64,000 nt of DNA from the NCBI GenBank assembly GCA_963792885.1, contig CAWBXX010000002.1:186001-250000 (forward strand), in the 5' to 3' direction. Both the position numbers and the translations under genes were made by a program. The DNA is from DASWJZ01 sp963792885 (GTDB lineage Bacteria > Pseudomonadota > Alphaproteobacteria > Rhizobiales > Afifellaceae). This document shows positions 54,974 through 63,323 of this stretch, one piece after another. How positions within the stretch are numbered: position 1 is the stretch's first letter; each line of letters begins with the position of its first letter. The notes below the pieces were generated by a model, which saw only the letters and a list, made by a program, of their open reading frames with translations, searched no databases and had not been told where the DNA came from.

Positions 54974-56066
54974 TCATCCGCTGACGATCAGCTCCGTCCA
55001 CTTCTGGTTCAGCCAGTCCGACTTGGCCTGGTACATGTCGTAGCGCGGAATGATCGGCGGAATATCGGAAGACACGGCAGCGAACTCCGCGTCGGTCAGG
55101 TCGAGCTTGTCGCGCATGATGGTGGGCGAGGTGCCGACCTTGCGCGACAGGATTCCCTGAATGTCCGGCCGCGACGCGAAGTCGATGAAGGCATGCGCCG
55201 CGTCCATATTGGCCGAAGCCTTCGAGATGACCCACGAGCCAGCATCGTTGACGCCGCCTTCCTTCGGGAAGGTGGAGCGCACCGGGAAGCCGTCGGCGAT
55301 CGCCAGCCCCGTCACGTCGTGATAGTACTGGCCCATCGGAATCTCACCCGATTTCAGCGCCTGCTCGAACTGCGCTTCGTCGCGATACCAGAGCTTCACG
55401 TTCGGCTTCAGCGCGGCGATCTTGTCGAGCACTTTCAGGATGCCGTCCTCGGTGTCGAGAATCCCCTGTCCGCCGAAGAAGGTCTTGGCGGTGATGTCGA
55501 GCAGGAAGGAATTCGACACCAGCGCAAGAAGGCCAAGCTTGTCGGCGTTTGAGGGGTCCCAAAGGAACGCCCACGAGTCCGGCGCGGTGGGATAGACCTT
55601 CGTGTTCGATACCAGCGTGATGTACCAAGTGACGGCGCCGATGCCGGCGACACGACCGTCCGGATACTTGTTGACGAATTCCGCTTTCACGTTCGCCGTG
55701 TTTGGCATCTTGGCGAGATCGAGCGGCGCCCACAGCTCGACTTCCATCCCCTTCAGCACGGGCACCTGCGCCATCATCGAGACGTCGGCCGGCGCGACAT
55801 TCGCCTGCGCCGCCTGCTGCAGCTGCACGAGCCAAGCCTCGCCTGTCGGCTCGGCGATCGAACTCGACCTCGATCCCCGTCTCCTTGGTGAAGACCGGGA
55901 AGACGTGCTTGTCGAAGGAGTCTTTGAAGTAGCCGCCGTAGGCGCCCACTTTGAGGCTCTTGCCCTGCGCGCGGACGATGTTGGGCAGCGCCAGCGCCGC
56001 AGCGCCTGCCGCACCATAACTGAGCACGGTTCGCCGGCTCAGGCCCGATTTCGAAGTATTTGTCAT
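54974..56066 (-). CDS. Polyamine-type substrate-binding protein (one frame break)
   Basis: About 363 residues after removing one apparent extra T near 55863; the sequence then continues ETGIEVE to SIAEPTGEAW. The N-terminus has a twin-arginine-like SRRTVLSYG and hydrophobic stretch ending near VRAQ. The body matches the PotD/PotF family (KVGAYGGYFKDSF, PADVSMMAQVPV, FASRPDIQGILSRKVG). ATG at 56066. It is expected to deliver polyamine or guanidino substrates to PotABC. Confidence 0.8.
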
Positions 56067-56138
56067 TTACCCCTCCAAAACCACACGCCCGAAGACGAAT
56101 TCATTCCACGTCTGCGAACCCCAGGCAATCCGCGAGGA

Positions 56139-57206
56139 CTATTCCTGCCCGCCAATGGATGGGCTGAACACCATCAGACTGGCGATCTCGAAGAGCATCT
56201 GCGCCCCCGCGTGGGCGGTATTGGTCGTCGCATCGTATTGCGGCGCCACCTCGACGACGTCGCCCGCGACGATATTGACGCCCTTGAGCGCGCGCAGAAT
56301 GGCCTGCGCTTCGCGCGTCGTGAGACCGCCGATCTCCGGAGTTCCGGTGCCCGGCGCGAAAGCGGGATCAAGGCTATCGATGTCAAACGTCAGATAGGTG
56401 GGGCCGTCGCCAACCACCTTTCGCGCCGTCTCGATGATCGAGTCGATCCCACGCCGCTCGATCTCCTCGGCGTGGATCACCGTCATCCCGGAATCGTAGG
56501 AGAACTCCCAAAGATATTCGGCGGAGCCGCGAATGCCGATCTGCACGGTGCGGCGCGGATCGAGAACGCCATCGAGCACCGCCTGGCGGAACGGCCCGCC
56601 GTGATGGAATTTCGTCTGCTCATAGGGTCCGGACGTGTCGCAATGGGCGTCGATGTGAACCATCCCAACCGGTCCATGCCGCCCGCGCTCGCCGCCAACG
56701 GCTCTGAGGATGGGCAGGGTCATCGAATGGTCACCGCCGACCGAAAGCGGTGCTACGCCGGCCTCAACGATCAGGCGGATGTGACGCTCGATATCCTCGT
56801 GCGAGGTTTCGAGGCTGAAGCGGCTGCGGAACGGAATGTCGCCGATATCGGCCAGTCTCAGGTCGAAGACCGGCGCGCATTCGAGGGCGTGATTGTAGGG
56901 TCCAATTCGTTCGATCGTGCGCACCGCGCGCGGCCCGAACCGCGCGCCATTTCGGTTCGTGACGCCGAGGTCCATCGGGATGCCGACGGCCGCGACCTGA
57001 AGGTCGCCGAAATCTGGCGCGTTCCAATCGATCGTCCGGACGGGCGCGGCTAGGAAGGTCGGGATGCCGGCATAGGGCGCGACACGGGTTCCCTTCGGAT
57101 CGAATATCTTGTCGGCAACTTTGCGAAATTTCGGATCGCGCACTTCCCCGCCGCCGGCCTCGCCGTATTCGGCCCGCAATCGCTTCAGGTTCTCCTCAAA
57201 GTCCAT
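56139..57206 (-). CDS. Ureohydrolase (agmatinase/SpeB family)
   Basis: A 355-residue manganese or nickel ureohydrolase that removes urea from a guanidino compound. Metal motifs are complete: SVGGDHSMTLP, VHIDAHCDTSG and FDIDSLDPAFAPG. It is longer than a typical SpeB by about 50 residues because of an N-terminal extension (GTRVAPYAGIPTFLAAPVR). The loop KFHHGGPFRQA sits where substrate length is set. Neighbouring gabT would fit 4-guanidinobutyrate yielding GABA; agmatine, guanidinopropionate or guanidine are alternatives. ATG 57206 has GAGGGTC upstream. Confidence 0.84.
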   Translation of the reverse strand: MDFEENLKRLRAEYGEAGGGEVRDPKFRKVADKIFDPKGTRVAPYAGIPTFLAAPVRTIDWNAPDFGDLQVAAVGIPMDLGVTNRNGARFGPRAVRTIERIGPYNHALECAPVFDLRLADIGDIPFRSRFSLETSHEDIERHIRLIVEAGVAPLSVGGDHSMTLPILRAVGGERGRHGPVGMVHIDAHCDTSGPYEQTKFHHGGPFRQAVLDGVLDPRRTVQIGIRGSAEYLWEFSYDSGMTVIHAEEIERRGIDSIIETARKVVGDGPTYLTFDIDSLDPAFAPGTGTPEIGGLTTREAQAILRALKGVNIVAGDVVEVAPQYDATTNTAHAGAQMLFEIASLMVFSPSIGGQE

Positions 57207-57217
57207 TCGCCGACCCT

Positions 57218-58411
57218 CTATGCGCGCTGCGCTGCCGGCGTCCGAGCCGGCACAAGTAGCGTTCGAAGCCGGGATCGAATCTGCGCAATCTCGGATACGC
57301 CGACATTGGCGAATGCGACACGCAGAAAGCCCTCCTGCGCCGGGCCGAAATAAGATCCAGGAAGACAAAGCACGCCGCACATCTCAGCGAGCCGCGCACA
57401 CAACGCCGCATCGCTCTCGCCCGCGAAAGGATGCGACACGTATGCAAAATAGGCTCCGATCGAGCCGACCGACCAGCCGTCAAGCGATGCGATCGCTTCC
57501 CTGAACGCCGCGGCTCGCCGGCCAATCTCCTCGCAATTCGCCGAGCGCCAATCCGCCAACTCGGGGATCGCCCATGTCAGGGCTCGCTGCGGCACACGTG
57601 GAGCGCAGATCTGCAGCGTATCGAGGATTTTTGCGATCTCGCCGATTGTCGCCGCATCCGCGACCATTGCTCCGGCGCGATGCCCCGGAATGCAATACGC
57701 CTTGGAGAAGCTGTAGAGCTGGACGACCGTCCGCGCCCAATCCGACGCGGCGAGCATTTTGTGCGGCGGCGCGTCGCCGCCGATGAAGTCACGATAGGTC
57801 TCGTCGAGGACAAGAGCGATGTTTCGTTCGGCACAGAGCGCTTTGAACGCCTCGATCGTCGCGGTCGGATAGACGGCGCCTGTTGGGTTGTTCGGCGTGA
57901 CGAGGACGACGGCGCGGACGCGGTCGTTGATCAAGGGCCCGGCGTCGTCGACGTGCGGCACGAACCCGTTCTTCGCACGACAGGTAAGAGGCACCGTCTC
58001 AATGCCGAGCATGTCGAGCGCCATCCTGTGATTGAAATACCAGGGCGTCGGCAGCACCACGGCCTCGCCGGCTTGGGCAAGCGCCAGGACCGCGACAAAG
58101 AACGCCTGGTTGCAGCCGCTCGTGATCGCAACATTTTCGGGACCGATGTCCGCATTGTAGAATGTCGAGACATGTTCGGCATAGATGGATCGCAGATCCG
58201 CATCGCCGACGATATCGCCGTAGGCAGCTGCCTCGCGCGACGCGGCTGCTTCGCCCATTCGCTTCAATAGAGCCGGGTGCGGAGGATAGCCGGGAACCGC
58301 CTGAGAGAAATCGATTAGCGGCCCAGCCGATCCGTCGTAACGCTCTGCCCAAGACTTCGCCTCAGGAATCGGCGGTGACGCAGTCAGAGTGAGGAACGAA
58401 TTGAGAAGCAA
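57218..58411 (-). CDS. Class I/II PLP aminotransferase
   Basis: A 397-residue fold-type I aminotransferase. PLP lysine in LYSFSKAYCIPGHRAG, cofactor asparagine in VTPNNPTGAVY, and SGCNQAFFVAVLALA for the phosphate loop. It starts from TTG 58411, and its stop lies 11 bases from the ureohydrolase start, so both genes are co-transcribed with the importer. It probably transaminates an imported amine or amino acid; the donor is unknown. Confidence 0.82.
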   Translation of the reverse strand: MLLNSFLTLTASPPIPEAKSWAERYDGSAGPLIDFSQAVPGYPPHPALLKRMGEAAASREAAAYGDIVGDADLRSIYAEHVSTFYNADIGPENVAITSGCNQAFFVAVLALAQAGEAVVLPTPWYFNHRMALDMLGIETVPLTCRAKNGFVPHVDDAGPLINDRVRAVVLVTPNNPTGAVYPTATIEAFKALCAERNIALVLDETYRDFIGGDAPPHKMLAASDWARTVVQLYSFSKAYCIPGHRAGAMVADAATIGEIAKILDTLQICAPRVPQRALTWAIPELADWRSANCEEIGRRAAAFREAIASLDGWSVGSIGAYFAYVSHPFAGESDAALCARLAEMCGVLCLPGSYFGPAQEGFLRVAFANVGVSEIAQIRSRLRTLLVPARTPAAQRA

Positions 58412-58463
58412 CTCTGTCGACCTGGACCTGTGCCACCCTAACCCGCTGCATCAGGGGGCCGCA

Positions 58464-59474
58464 ATGCATCCTTGGTTTGCCGTACAGAAGGTCGCTTCCG
58501 GTGTTTGGCTGATTGCCGAGCCCGGCCATGTGAATTCATGGCTGGTGGAAGGTCGTGAACGGGCGGTGCTGATCGACACCGGATTGGGGATCGCCCCGAT
58601 CCGCCCGGTTGTCGAGGGCCTCACGCGAATGCCTGTCTCGGTCGTCAACACGCACGCCCATTTCGATCATGTGGGAGGCAACAAGGAATTTGCGGACGTG
58701 GCGATCCACGAGCTTGGGCTTGCGAAGCTTCGACAAGGCGTGCCGTCAGAGCGGCTGACCGCATATCTCGCCTATATGCGCGAGCTGATCGCATCCGCCG
58801 ACCGATACCGCGAACTGGACCGGCGATTTTTCTTCCTTATTGACGATGCGAGCGATCCCCGCCCGCTGCCCAGCGATTTCAAAGACGAGAATTGGCGAAT
58901 TGACCCGACCGACGCCAAGGCGCGTGTCCGCGAAGGCGAGAGCATTGATCTCGGTGGGCGGGTGCTGAAGGTCATTCACACTCCGGGTCACTCCCCCAAT
59001 TCAATTTGCCTGCTGGACGCCGCCGCCGGAATTTTGTTCGCCGGCGACACGATCAATACCGGACCGATCTATGCGCATTTGCCGGATTCCGACCTCGACC
59101 AGTTCACTGAGTCGGTGGCGCGCCTGAGAATGCTCGGCACCAGCCTGCACATGGTCTGTGTGAGTCACTTCGGTCGCGCCGTTGTGCAGCCGTGGATTCT
59201 TGATGAGGTCGCCGACGCATTCGCCCACATCAAGCAACGCACCGTTATTTTTCGTGCATCGCGGGATGCCCTGAGGCGGCCTGTTATCGAGGCGCAATTC
59301 CCTAATTTCTCGGTTTTGCTCCCCCGGATCCGCTCGCCGCATGAGGTCTATGCGGGCCCGTGCCTGACGGTACCCGAGCAAGGCGCCTACCTCATGCTCG
59401 GCTACGACGGCCGAGGGATTTCGATGGCGACTGCCTGCGGACAGCAGCCGGCCGACCTGATAGCTTCCCGATGA
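58464..59474 (+). CDS. Metallo-beta-lactamase-fold hydrolase
   Basis: A 336-residue MBL-fold protein with the zinc motif NTHAHFDHVGG, a second ligand motif IHTPGHSPNS and FAGDTI. Such enzymes act as glyoxalase II-like thioesterases, lactonases or amidohydrolases. ATG 58464 has AGGGGGCC upstream and fits the family N-terminus (VWLIAEPGHVNSW). It is divergent from the aminotransferase with a 52-base gap and followed 172 bases later by gabT. Confidence 0.8.
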   Translation: MHPWFAVQKVASGVWLIAEPGHVNSWLVEGRERAVLIDTGLGIAPIRPVVEGLTRMPVSVVNTHAHFDHVGGNKEFADVAIHELGLAKLRQGVPSERLTAYLAYMRELIASADRYRELDRRFFFLIDDASDPRPLPSDFKDENWRIDPTDAKARVREGESIDLGGRVLKVIHTPGHSPNSICLLDAAAGILFAGDTINTGPIYAHLPDSDLDQFTESVARLRMLGTSLHMVCVSHFGRAVVQPWILDEVADAFAHIKQRTVIFRASRDALRRPVIEAQFPNFSVLLPRIRSPHEVYAGPCLTVPEQGAYLMLGYDGRGISMATACGQQPADLIASR

Positions 59475-59646
59475 ATGGCCGCTATCGACTTCCTCGGCCG
59501 CGAGACGATCCGATGCCTTCCACGCGTTCTGGCGGGTGGGTGCCAACATGAGCATCGCGGCGCATCTAATCCACGACAGGCTGCGCGGCCGGTAGAGGCA
59601 ATGCGTGACGGCGGGCCCGTCAGTGCTTTCTTTGGAGTCCACAGCA

Positions 59647-60942
59647 ATGTCGGAGAGTAACGAGAACCTCGAAACACGACGGTCGCAGGCCATTGCCCGC
59701 GGCGTCGGAGTCGTCACTCAGGTCTATGTCGATCGCGCCGAGAACGCCGAGATTTGGGACGTCGAGGGCAATCGATATATTGATTTCGCCGCGGGTATCG
59801 CCGTGGTCAATACCGGCCATCGGCACCCGAAGGTCATCGAAGCGGTCAAGGCGCAGCTCGACCGCTTCACTCACACCTGTCATCAGGTTGTGCCCTACGA
59901 AAACTACGCGACGCTCGCCGAGCGGCTCAACCATGCGGTGCCCGGCGAATTCAAGAAGAAGACGATCTTCGTGACCACCGGCGCCGAAGCTGTTGAGAAC
60001 GCAGTGAAGATCGCGCGCGCGGCAACGGGTCGTTCGGCGGTCGTAGCGTTCACCGGCGGCTTCCATGGGCGCACGTTCATGGGCATGGCGCTGACCGGCA
60101 AGGTGGCGCCCTACAAGAAAGGTTTCGGCGCCATGCCCGGCGACGTGTTCCACGCGCCGTTTCCAATCGCCCTGCACGGCGTGAGCGAAGCGGATTCGCT
60201 TGCTGCGCTCGACCGGCTGTTCAAGGCGGATGTCGACCCAGCGCGCATCGCAGCGATCGTGCTCGAACCGGTGCAGGGCGAGGGCGGGTTCTACGAGGCC
60301 CCGAGAGGCTTCGTGAAATCGTTACGCCAGGTCTGCGACGAGCACGGCATCCTTCTTATCGCGGACGAGGTCCAGACCGGTTTTGCGCGGACCGGCAAGC
60401 TGTTCTGCATGGAACATCACGATGTCGCGCCGGATCTGACCTCCGTGGCGAAAGGCCTTGGCGGTGGATTTCCGATTGCCGCGGTCACCGGGCGGGCGGA
60501 CGTCATGGATGCCGCCGCGCCCGGCGGGCTGGGCGGTACCTTTGGCGGAAGCCCGATCGGGATCGCCGCCGCCCATGCGGTCCTCGACGTGATCGAGGAG
60601 GAGAAGCTCTGCGACAGGGCAGTCCAGCTCGGTTCCAGGCTCAAACAGCGGCTTGCCGGCATCGGCAGCGCGACGCCTGAGATCGCCGACATCCGCGGCC
60701 CGGGGTTCATGAACGCCGTAGAATTCAACCTGCCCACGTCGCGCAAACCCAACCCCGCATTCGCCAATGCTGTGCGGATCCAAGCGTTAGAGCGCGGCCT
60801 TATCCTCTTGACCTGCGGTGTCTACGGCAACGTCATTCGCTTCCTTGCACCGATCACGATCCAGGACGATGTGTTCAACGAAGCGCTGGACATGCTCGAG
60901 GAGTCCATCGCGGCCGCCCGCAAGGATACGAAGGGCAGTTGA
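59647..60942 (+). CDS. gabT: 4-aminobutyrate aminotransferase
   Basis: A 431-residue class III aminotransferase. Signatures: YIDFAAGIAVVNTGHRHP, FVTTGAEAVENAVKIARAATG, LLIADEVQTGFARTG, and the PLP lysine in SVAKGLGGGFPIAAVTG. The pattern matches GABA transaminase giving succinate semialdehyde, though 5-aminovalerate or beta-alanine can be alternatives. A matching semialdehyde dehydrogenase is not in the window. ATG 59647 is preferred; upstream in-frame extension is unsupported. Confidence 0.86.
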   Translation: MSESNENLETRRSQAIARGVGVVTQVYVDRAENAEIWDVEGNRYIDFAAGIAVVNTGHRHPKVIEAVKAQLDRFTHTCHQVVPYENYATLAERLNHAVPGEFKKKTIFVTTGAEAVENAVKIARAATGRSAVVAFTGGFHGRTFMGMALTGKVAPYKKGFGAMPGDVFHAPFPIALHGVSEADSLAALDRLFKADVDPARIAAIVLEPVQGEGGFYEAPRGFVKSLRQVCDEHGILLIADEVQTGFARTGKLFCMEHHDVAPDLTSVAKGLGGGFPIAAVTGRADVMDAAAPGGLGGTFGGSPIGIAAAHAVLDVIEEEKLCDRAVQLGSRLKQRLAGIGSATPEIADIRGPGFMNAVEFNLPTSRKPNPAFANAVRIQALERGLILLTCGVYGNVIRFLAPITIQDDVFNEALDMLEESIAAARKDTKGS

Positions 60943-60964
60943 TGGAGCACCAAGTGCTTTCGGC

Positions 60965-61294
60965 CCCGCCCCACGCGAGGAGAGCGAAACGGAATATCGG
61001 GGTGCCCCATCAGACGCTCGCTGCAAGCTCGCCTTCTTCCCCTTCGGCAACACCACGCTGGAACTGCTCGAGCCTGACCACGAGCCATCGTGCTGACGCG
61101 AGTACCTCGATCGCAATGGACCGGGCTTCCATCACTTCGCCTTCAAGATCAAAGGAATGAAGAAGAAGATCGTGAACTTTAAGGAGGGCGGCTATCCGCT
61201 CTTGCAGCGCGGTGAGTTCCCGGGCGGGCGCTATGCCTAAGTGGACACGGAGAAGGATCTCGGCGCGCTGATCGAGCTTCTCGAATTCGATTAG
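60965..61294 (+). pseudogene. Decayed VOC-family gene
   Basis: One frame reads KLAFFPFGNTTLELLEP, then after a stop (61094-61096) HHFAFKIKGMKKKIVNFKEGG, GEFPGGRYA, another stop (61238-61240), and TEKDLGALIELLEFD before the final TAG at 61292. This is the second half of a VOC protein resembling methylmalonyl-CoA epimerase, interrupted by two in-frame stops and lacking its N-terminal unit. Unlike the frame-broken genes elsewhere, it has true stop codons, so it is a genuine relic. Confidence 0.6.
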
Positions 61295-61494
61295 GAAGGG
61301 GCGGCTCGACCGTAAGCCTCGCCTCTGGCTGCCAAACACCTACACCCCGATTCTCAATCCGCGTCCGGCAACGCAACCACGTCCGCTTCTAACGCTTTCC
61401 CAATGCCTTCACCCGCGCTGGACACAGCCGAGAAGAAGACTTCGGGGCAATAACAGGGATCTGACGGAATCTATTATGTATATCAATTAGTTAC

Positions 61495-61570
61495 TGGTGC
61501 CGCATGCCGGACTCGAACCAGCGACCCTCGCATTACGAATGCGATGCTCTACCAACTGAGCTAATGCGGC
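61495..61570 (-). tRNA. tRNA-Thr, anticodon CGT
   Basis: A full cloverleaf on the minus strand: acceptor GCCGCAT/ATGCGGC, D-stem GCTC/GAGC, anticodon stem TCGCA/TGCGA enclosing TTCGTAA (anticodon CGT, reading ACG), T-arm with GGTTCGAGTCC, and an encoded 3' CCA. No integrase or attachment-site remnant is seen beside it. Confidence 0.95.
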
Positions 61571-61619
61571 TTGGCGCTGCTCCTTACTATCGCTTGCCAG
61601 GAGGGGCAAGGCTCGCGGC

Positions 61620-63317
61620 CTAGCCGCTCCTGAGGAATCCCGGGAGCGAGCGGTCGGCGTCCTCCGCGTCGTCGGCTGCGACGCCTGGATCGTCCGGCCG
61701 CGGCGGCTCAGTAGGCGTCCGGGCCCCCGTCGTCTCCTCGGCCTCTTCCATCTTCGCGACGAGCGTGATCGGCGGCTGCGTGGCAGAGCCCAGAGTAGCA
61801 GAGCCCGGAGTGGCAGAGCCCACAGTCGCCGCCTTCGTGTCTTCCGCCTTGGCGGCGCGCTCGCGCGCTTCGGCGACGCCGGCTTGCGGCGGGACCGGCG
61901 ATGCGCTCGCCTTCTTGACGTCTTGTTGCGCGGCCGAGACGGGCGGCACGACCGGCGTCGCCTGCGCCTCGGTCACTTCGGCTTTCACAGGCGCGGCCAG
62001 CTCCGCGGGGTCGATGTCGAGCCGCGGCCCTTCAAGCTCCGCGACCGGCACTTTCCATTCGACGGCATCGAGTTGCCCGGTGACCGGCGAGACCGGCGCC
62101 CATTCCTCAAGCACAACGCCGTCGGCGGTCCAGGCCGGATCACGCGGCGCGCGCACGGCACGCGCGAGCCATTCGCGTGCGCGCCCGCGGTCGCCGGTCT
62201 CCGCCTCTTCGAGCTCAGCCATCAGGATCAGGGCGTTCCGTGTCGGTCGCGCGGCAATGAGGGGCTTCAGCACCTCACGGGCGCGAGCGAAGTCGCGCGC
62301 GTCGATCGCAGCGCGGGCGACGGCCATGCGACCCTCGTCGGCATGCGGGCGCATGCGGTGAAGCGCCTCCGCCCGTTTCAGCCGATCCCCGGCGGCGTCA
62401 CCCGCCCGGACATGAAGGTAAGCGTCGGCGACCTCCGGGTGCGGCGACGATTTCCACGTCGCTTCGAGCAGGCGGCTCGCGCGCCGGATGTCGCCCTGCC
62501 GCGCAAGAAGCCGCCCCGCCACCACAGCGGCGGGCACGAATCCGCCGGCGAGATCGTGAGCCTCGAGCGCCGCGGCGCGTGCGACGTCCGGCTCGGAGGC
62601 TTCCTTTGCGAGCGCCTTGGCGGTCAGGATGACGGCGCGCTGCCGCCGCGCCATGCGCTTGTCGATGATGCGCGCGTCCGTCGCGCCGGCAAGCGTCGAA
62701 AGCGCGGCATCCCAATCCGCCGCCGCCGTTTGATGCCGCATCAGCGCGCGTGCCGCCCACGGCGCCGAAGGCGCTTCTTCGCGCGCCCGCGCCGCGATCT
62801 GATGCGCCGCCTCCGCCGCGCCCTCCCGCTCAGCCTCAAAATGAAGGCCGCGGAGACCCGCTATCCGCGTGTGCCTCTGCTCGGTCATCTGCCGGAAGAC
62901 GGCACGCGCCCCCTCGCGGTCGCCTTTGAGCTGGGCGGTCTGGGCTTTCAGAAGCAGCGTCAGCGGCTGCTCGGGAGCGCGCCGAGAAGCCTCGAGCATG
63001 GCGCGCTCCGCTGTCCTGACGTCGCCCGCAGCGATCGCCACCAATCCCTGTGACACAGCTTCTCGCGCGCGCTCGCGGTTCCTGTGCCGGACCCCTCGCG
63101 CCACCCGCCACGGCGCGCGGATCAGCTCGCGTACGAACCAGATGAGCCCCATCGCAAGAAGCACGACCACGATCGCGACGACGACGGCGGTGGAGAGGTT
63201 GACGGCGTAGACGGTGTCGCCGAGTGTCAGCGCCAGCTCTCCCGACGCGTTGGAAAGTGCGTGCAGGCCGAGCGCGATGCCGAAGAGGAGCGCGAGAAGA
63301 AGGAGAAGTCGGAGCAT
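61620..63317 (-). CDS. hemY: HemY-like TPR membrane protein
   Basis: A 565-residue inner-membrane protein. Two hydrophobic helices near residues 2-20 and 42-65 are followed by a tetratricopeptide-rich region (residues about 80-400) and an alanine/proline-rich, low-complexity tail that includes three GSAT repeats. HemY_N/TPR proteins are encoded in alphaproteobacteria next to hemD and a mitofilin-like gene, and are linked to heme or cell-envelope function. It starts six bases after the upstream gene. Intact, with no frame break. Confidence 0.86.
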   Translation of the reverse strand: MLRLLLLLALLFGIALGLHALSNASGELALTLGDTVYAVNLSTAVVVAIVVVLLAMGLIWFVRELIRAPWRVARGVRHRNRERAREAVSQGLVAIAAGDVRTAERAMLEASRRAPEQPLTLLLKAQTAQLKGDREGARAVFRQMTEQRHTRIAGLRGLHFEAEREGAAEAAHQIAARAREEAPSAPWAARALMRHQTAAADWDAALSTLAGATDARIIDKRMARRQRAVILTAKALAKEASEPDVARAAALEAHDLAGGFVPAAVVAGRLLARQGDIRRASRLLEATWKSSPHPEVADAYLHVRAGDAAGDRLKRAEALHRMRPHADEGRMAVARAAIDARDFARAREVLKPLIAARPTRNALILMAELEEAETGDRGRAREWLARAVRAPRDPAWTADGVVLEEWAPVSPVTGQLDAVEWKVPVAELEGPRLDIDPAELAAPVKAEVTEAQATPVVPPVSAAQQDVKKASASPVPPQAGVAEARERAAKAEDTKAATVGSATPGSATLGSATQPPITLVAKMEEAEETTGARTPTEPPRPDDPGVAADDAEDADRSLPGFLRSG

Positions 63318-63323
63318 CGGCAG

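Noticed and set aside
61495..61570. tRNA-Thr as an integration site for a mobile island
   Set aside because: No integrase, no repeated tRNA 3' end and no mobility genes were found on either side.
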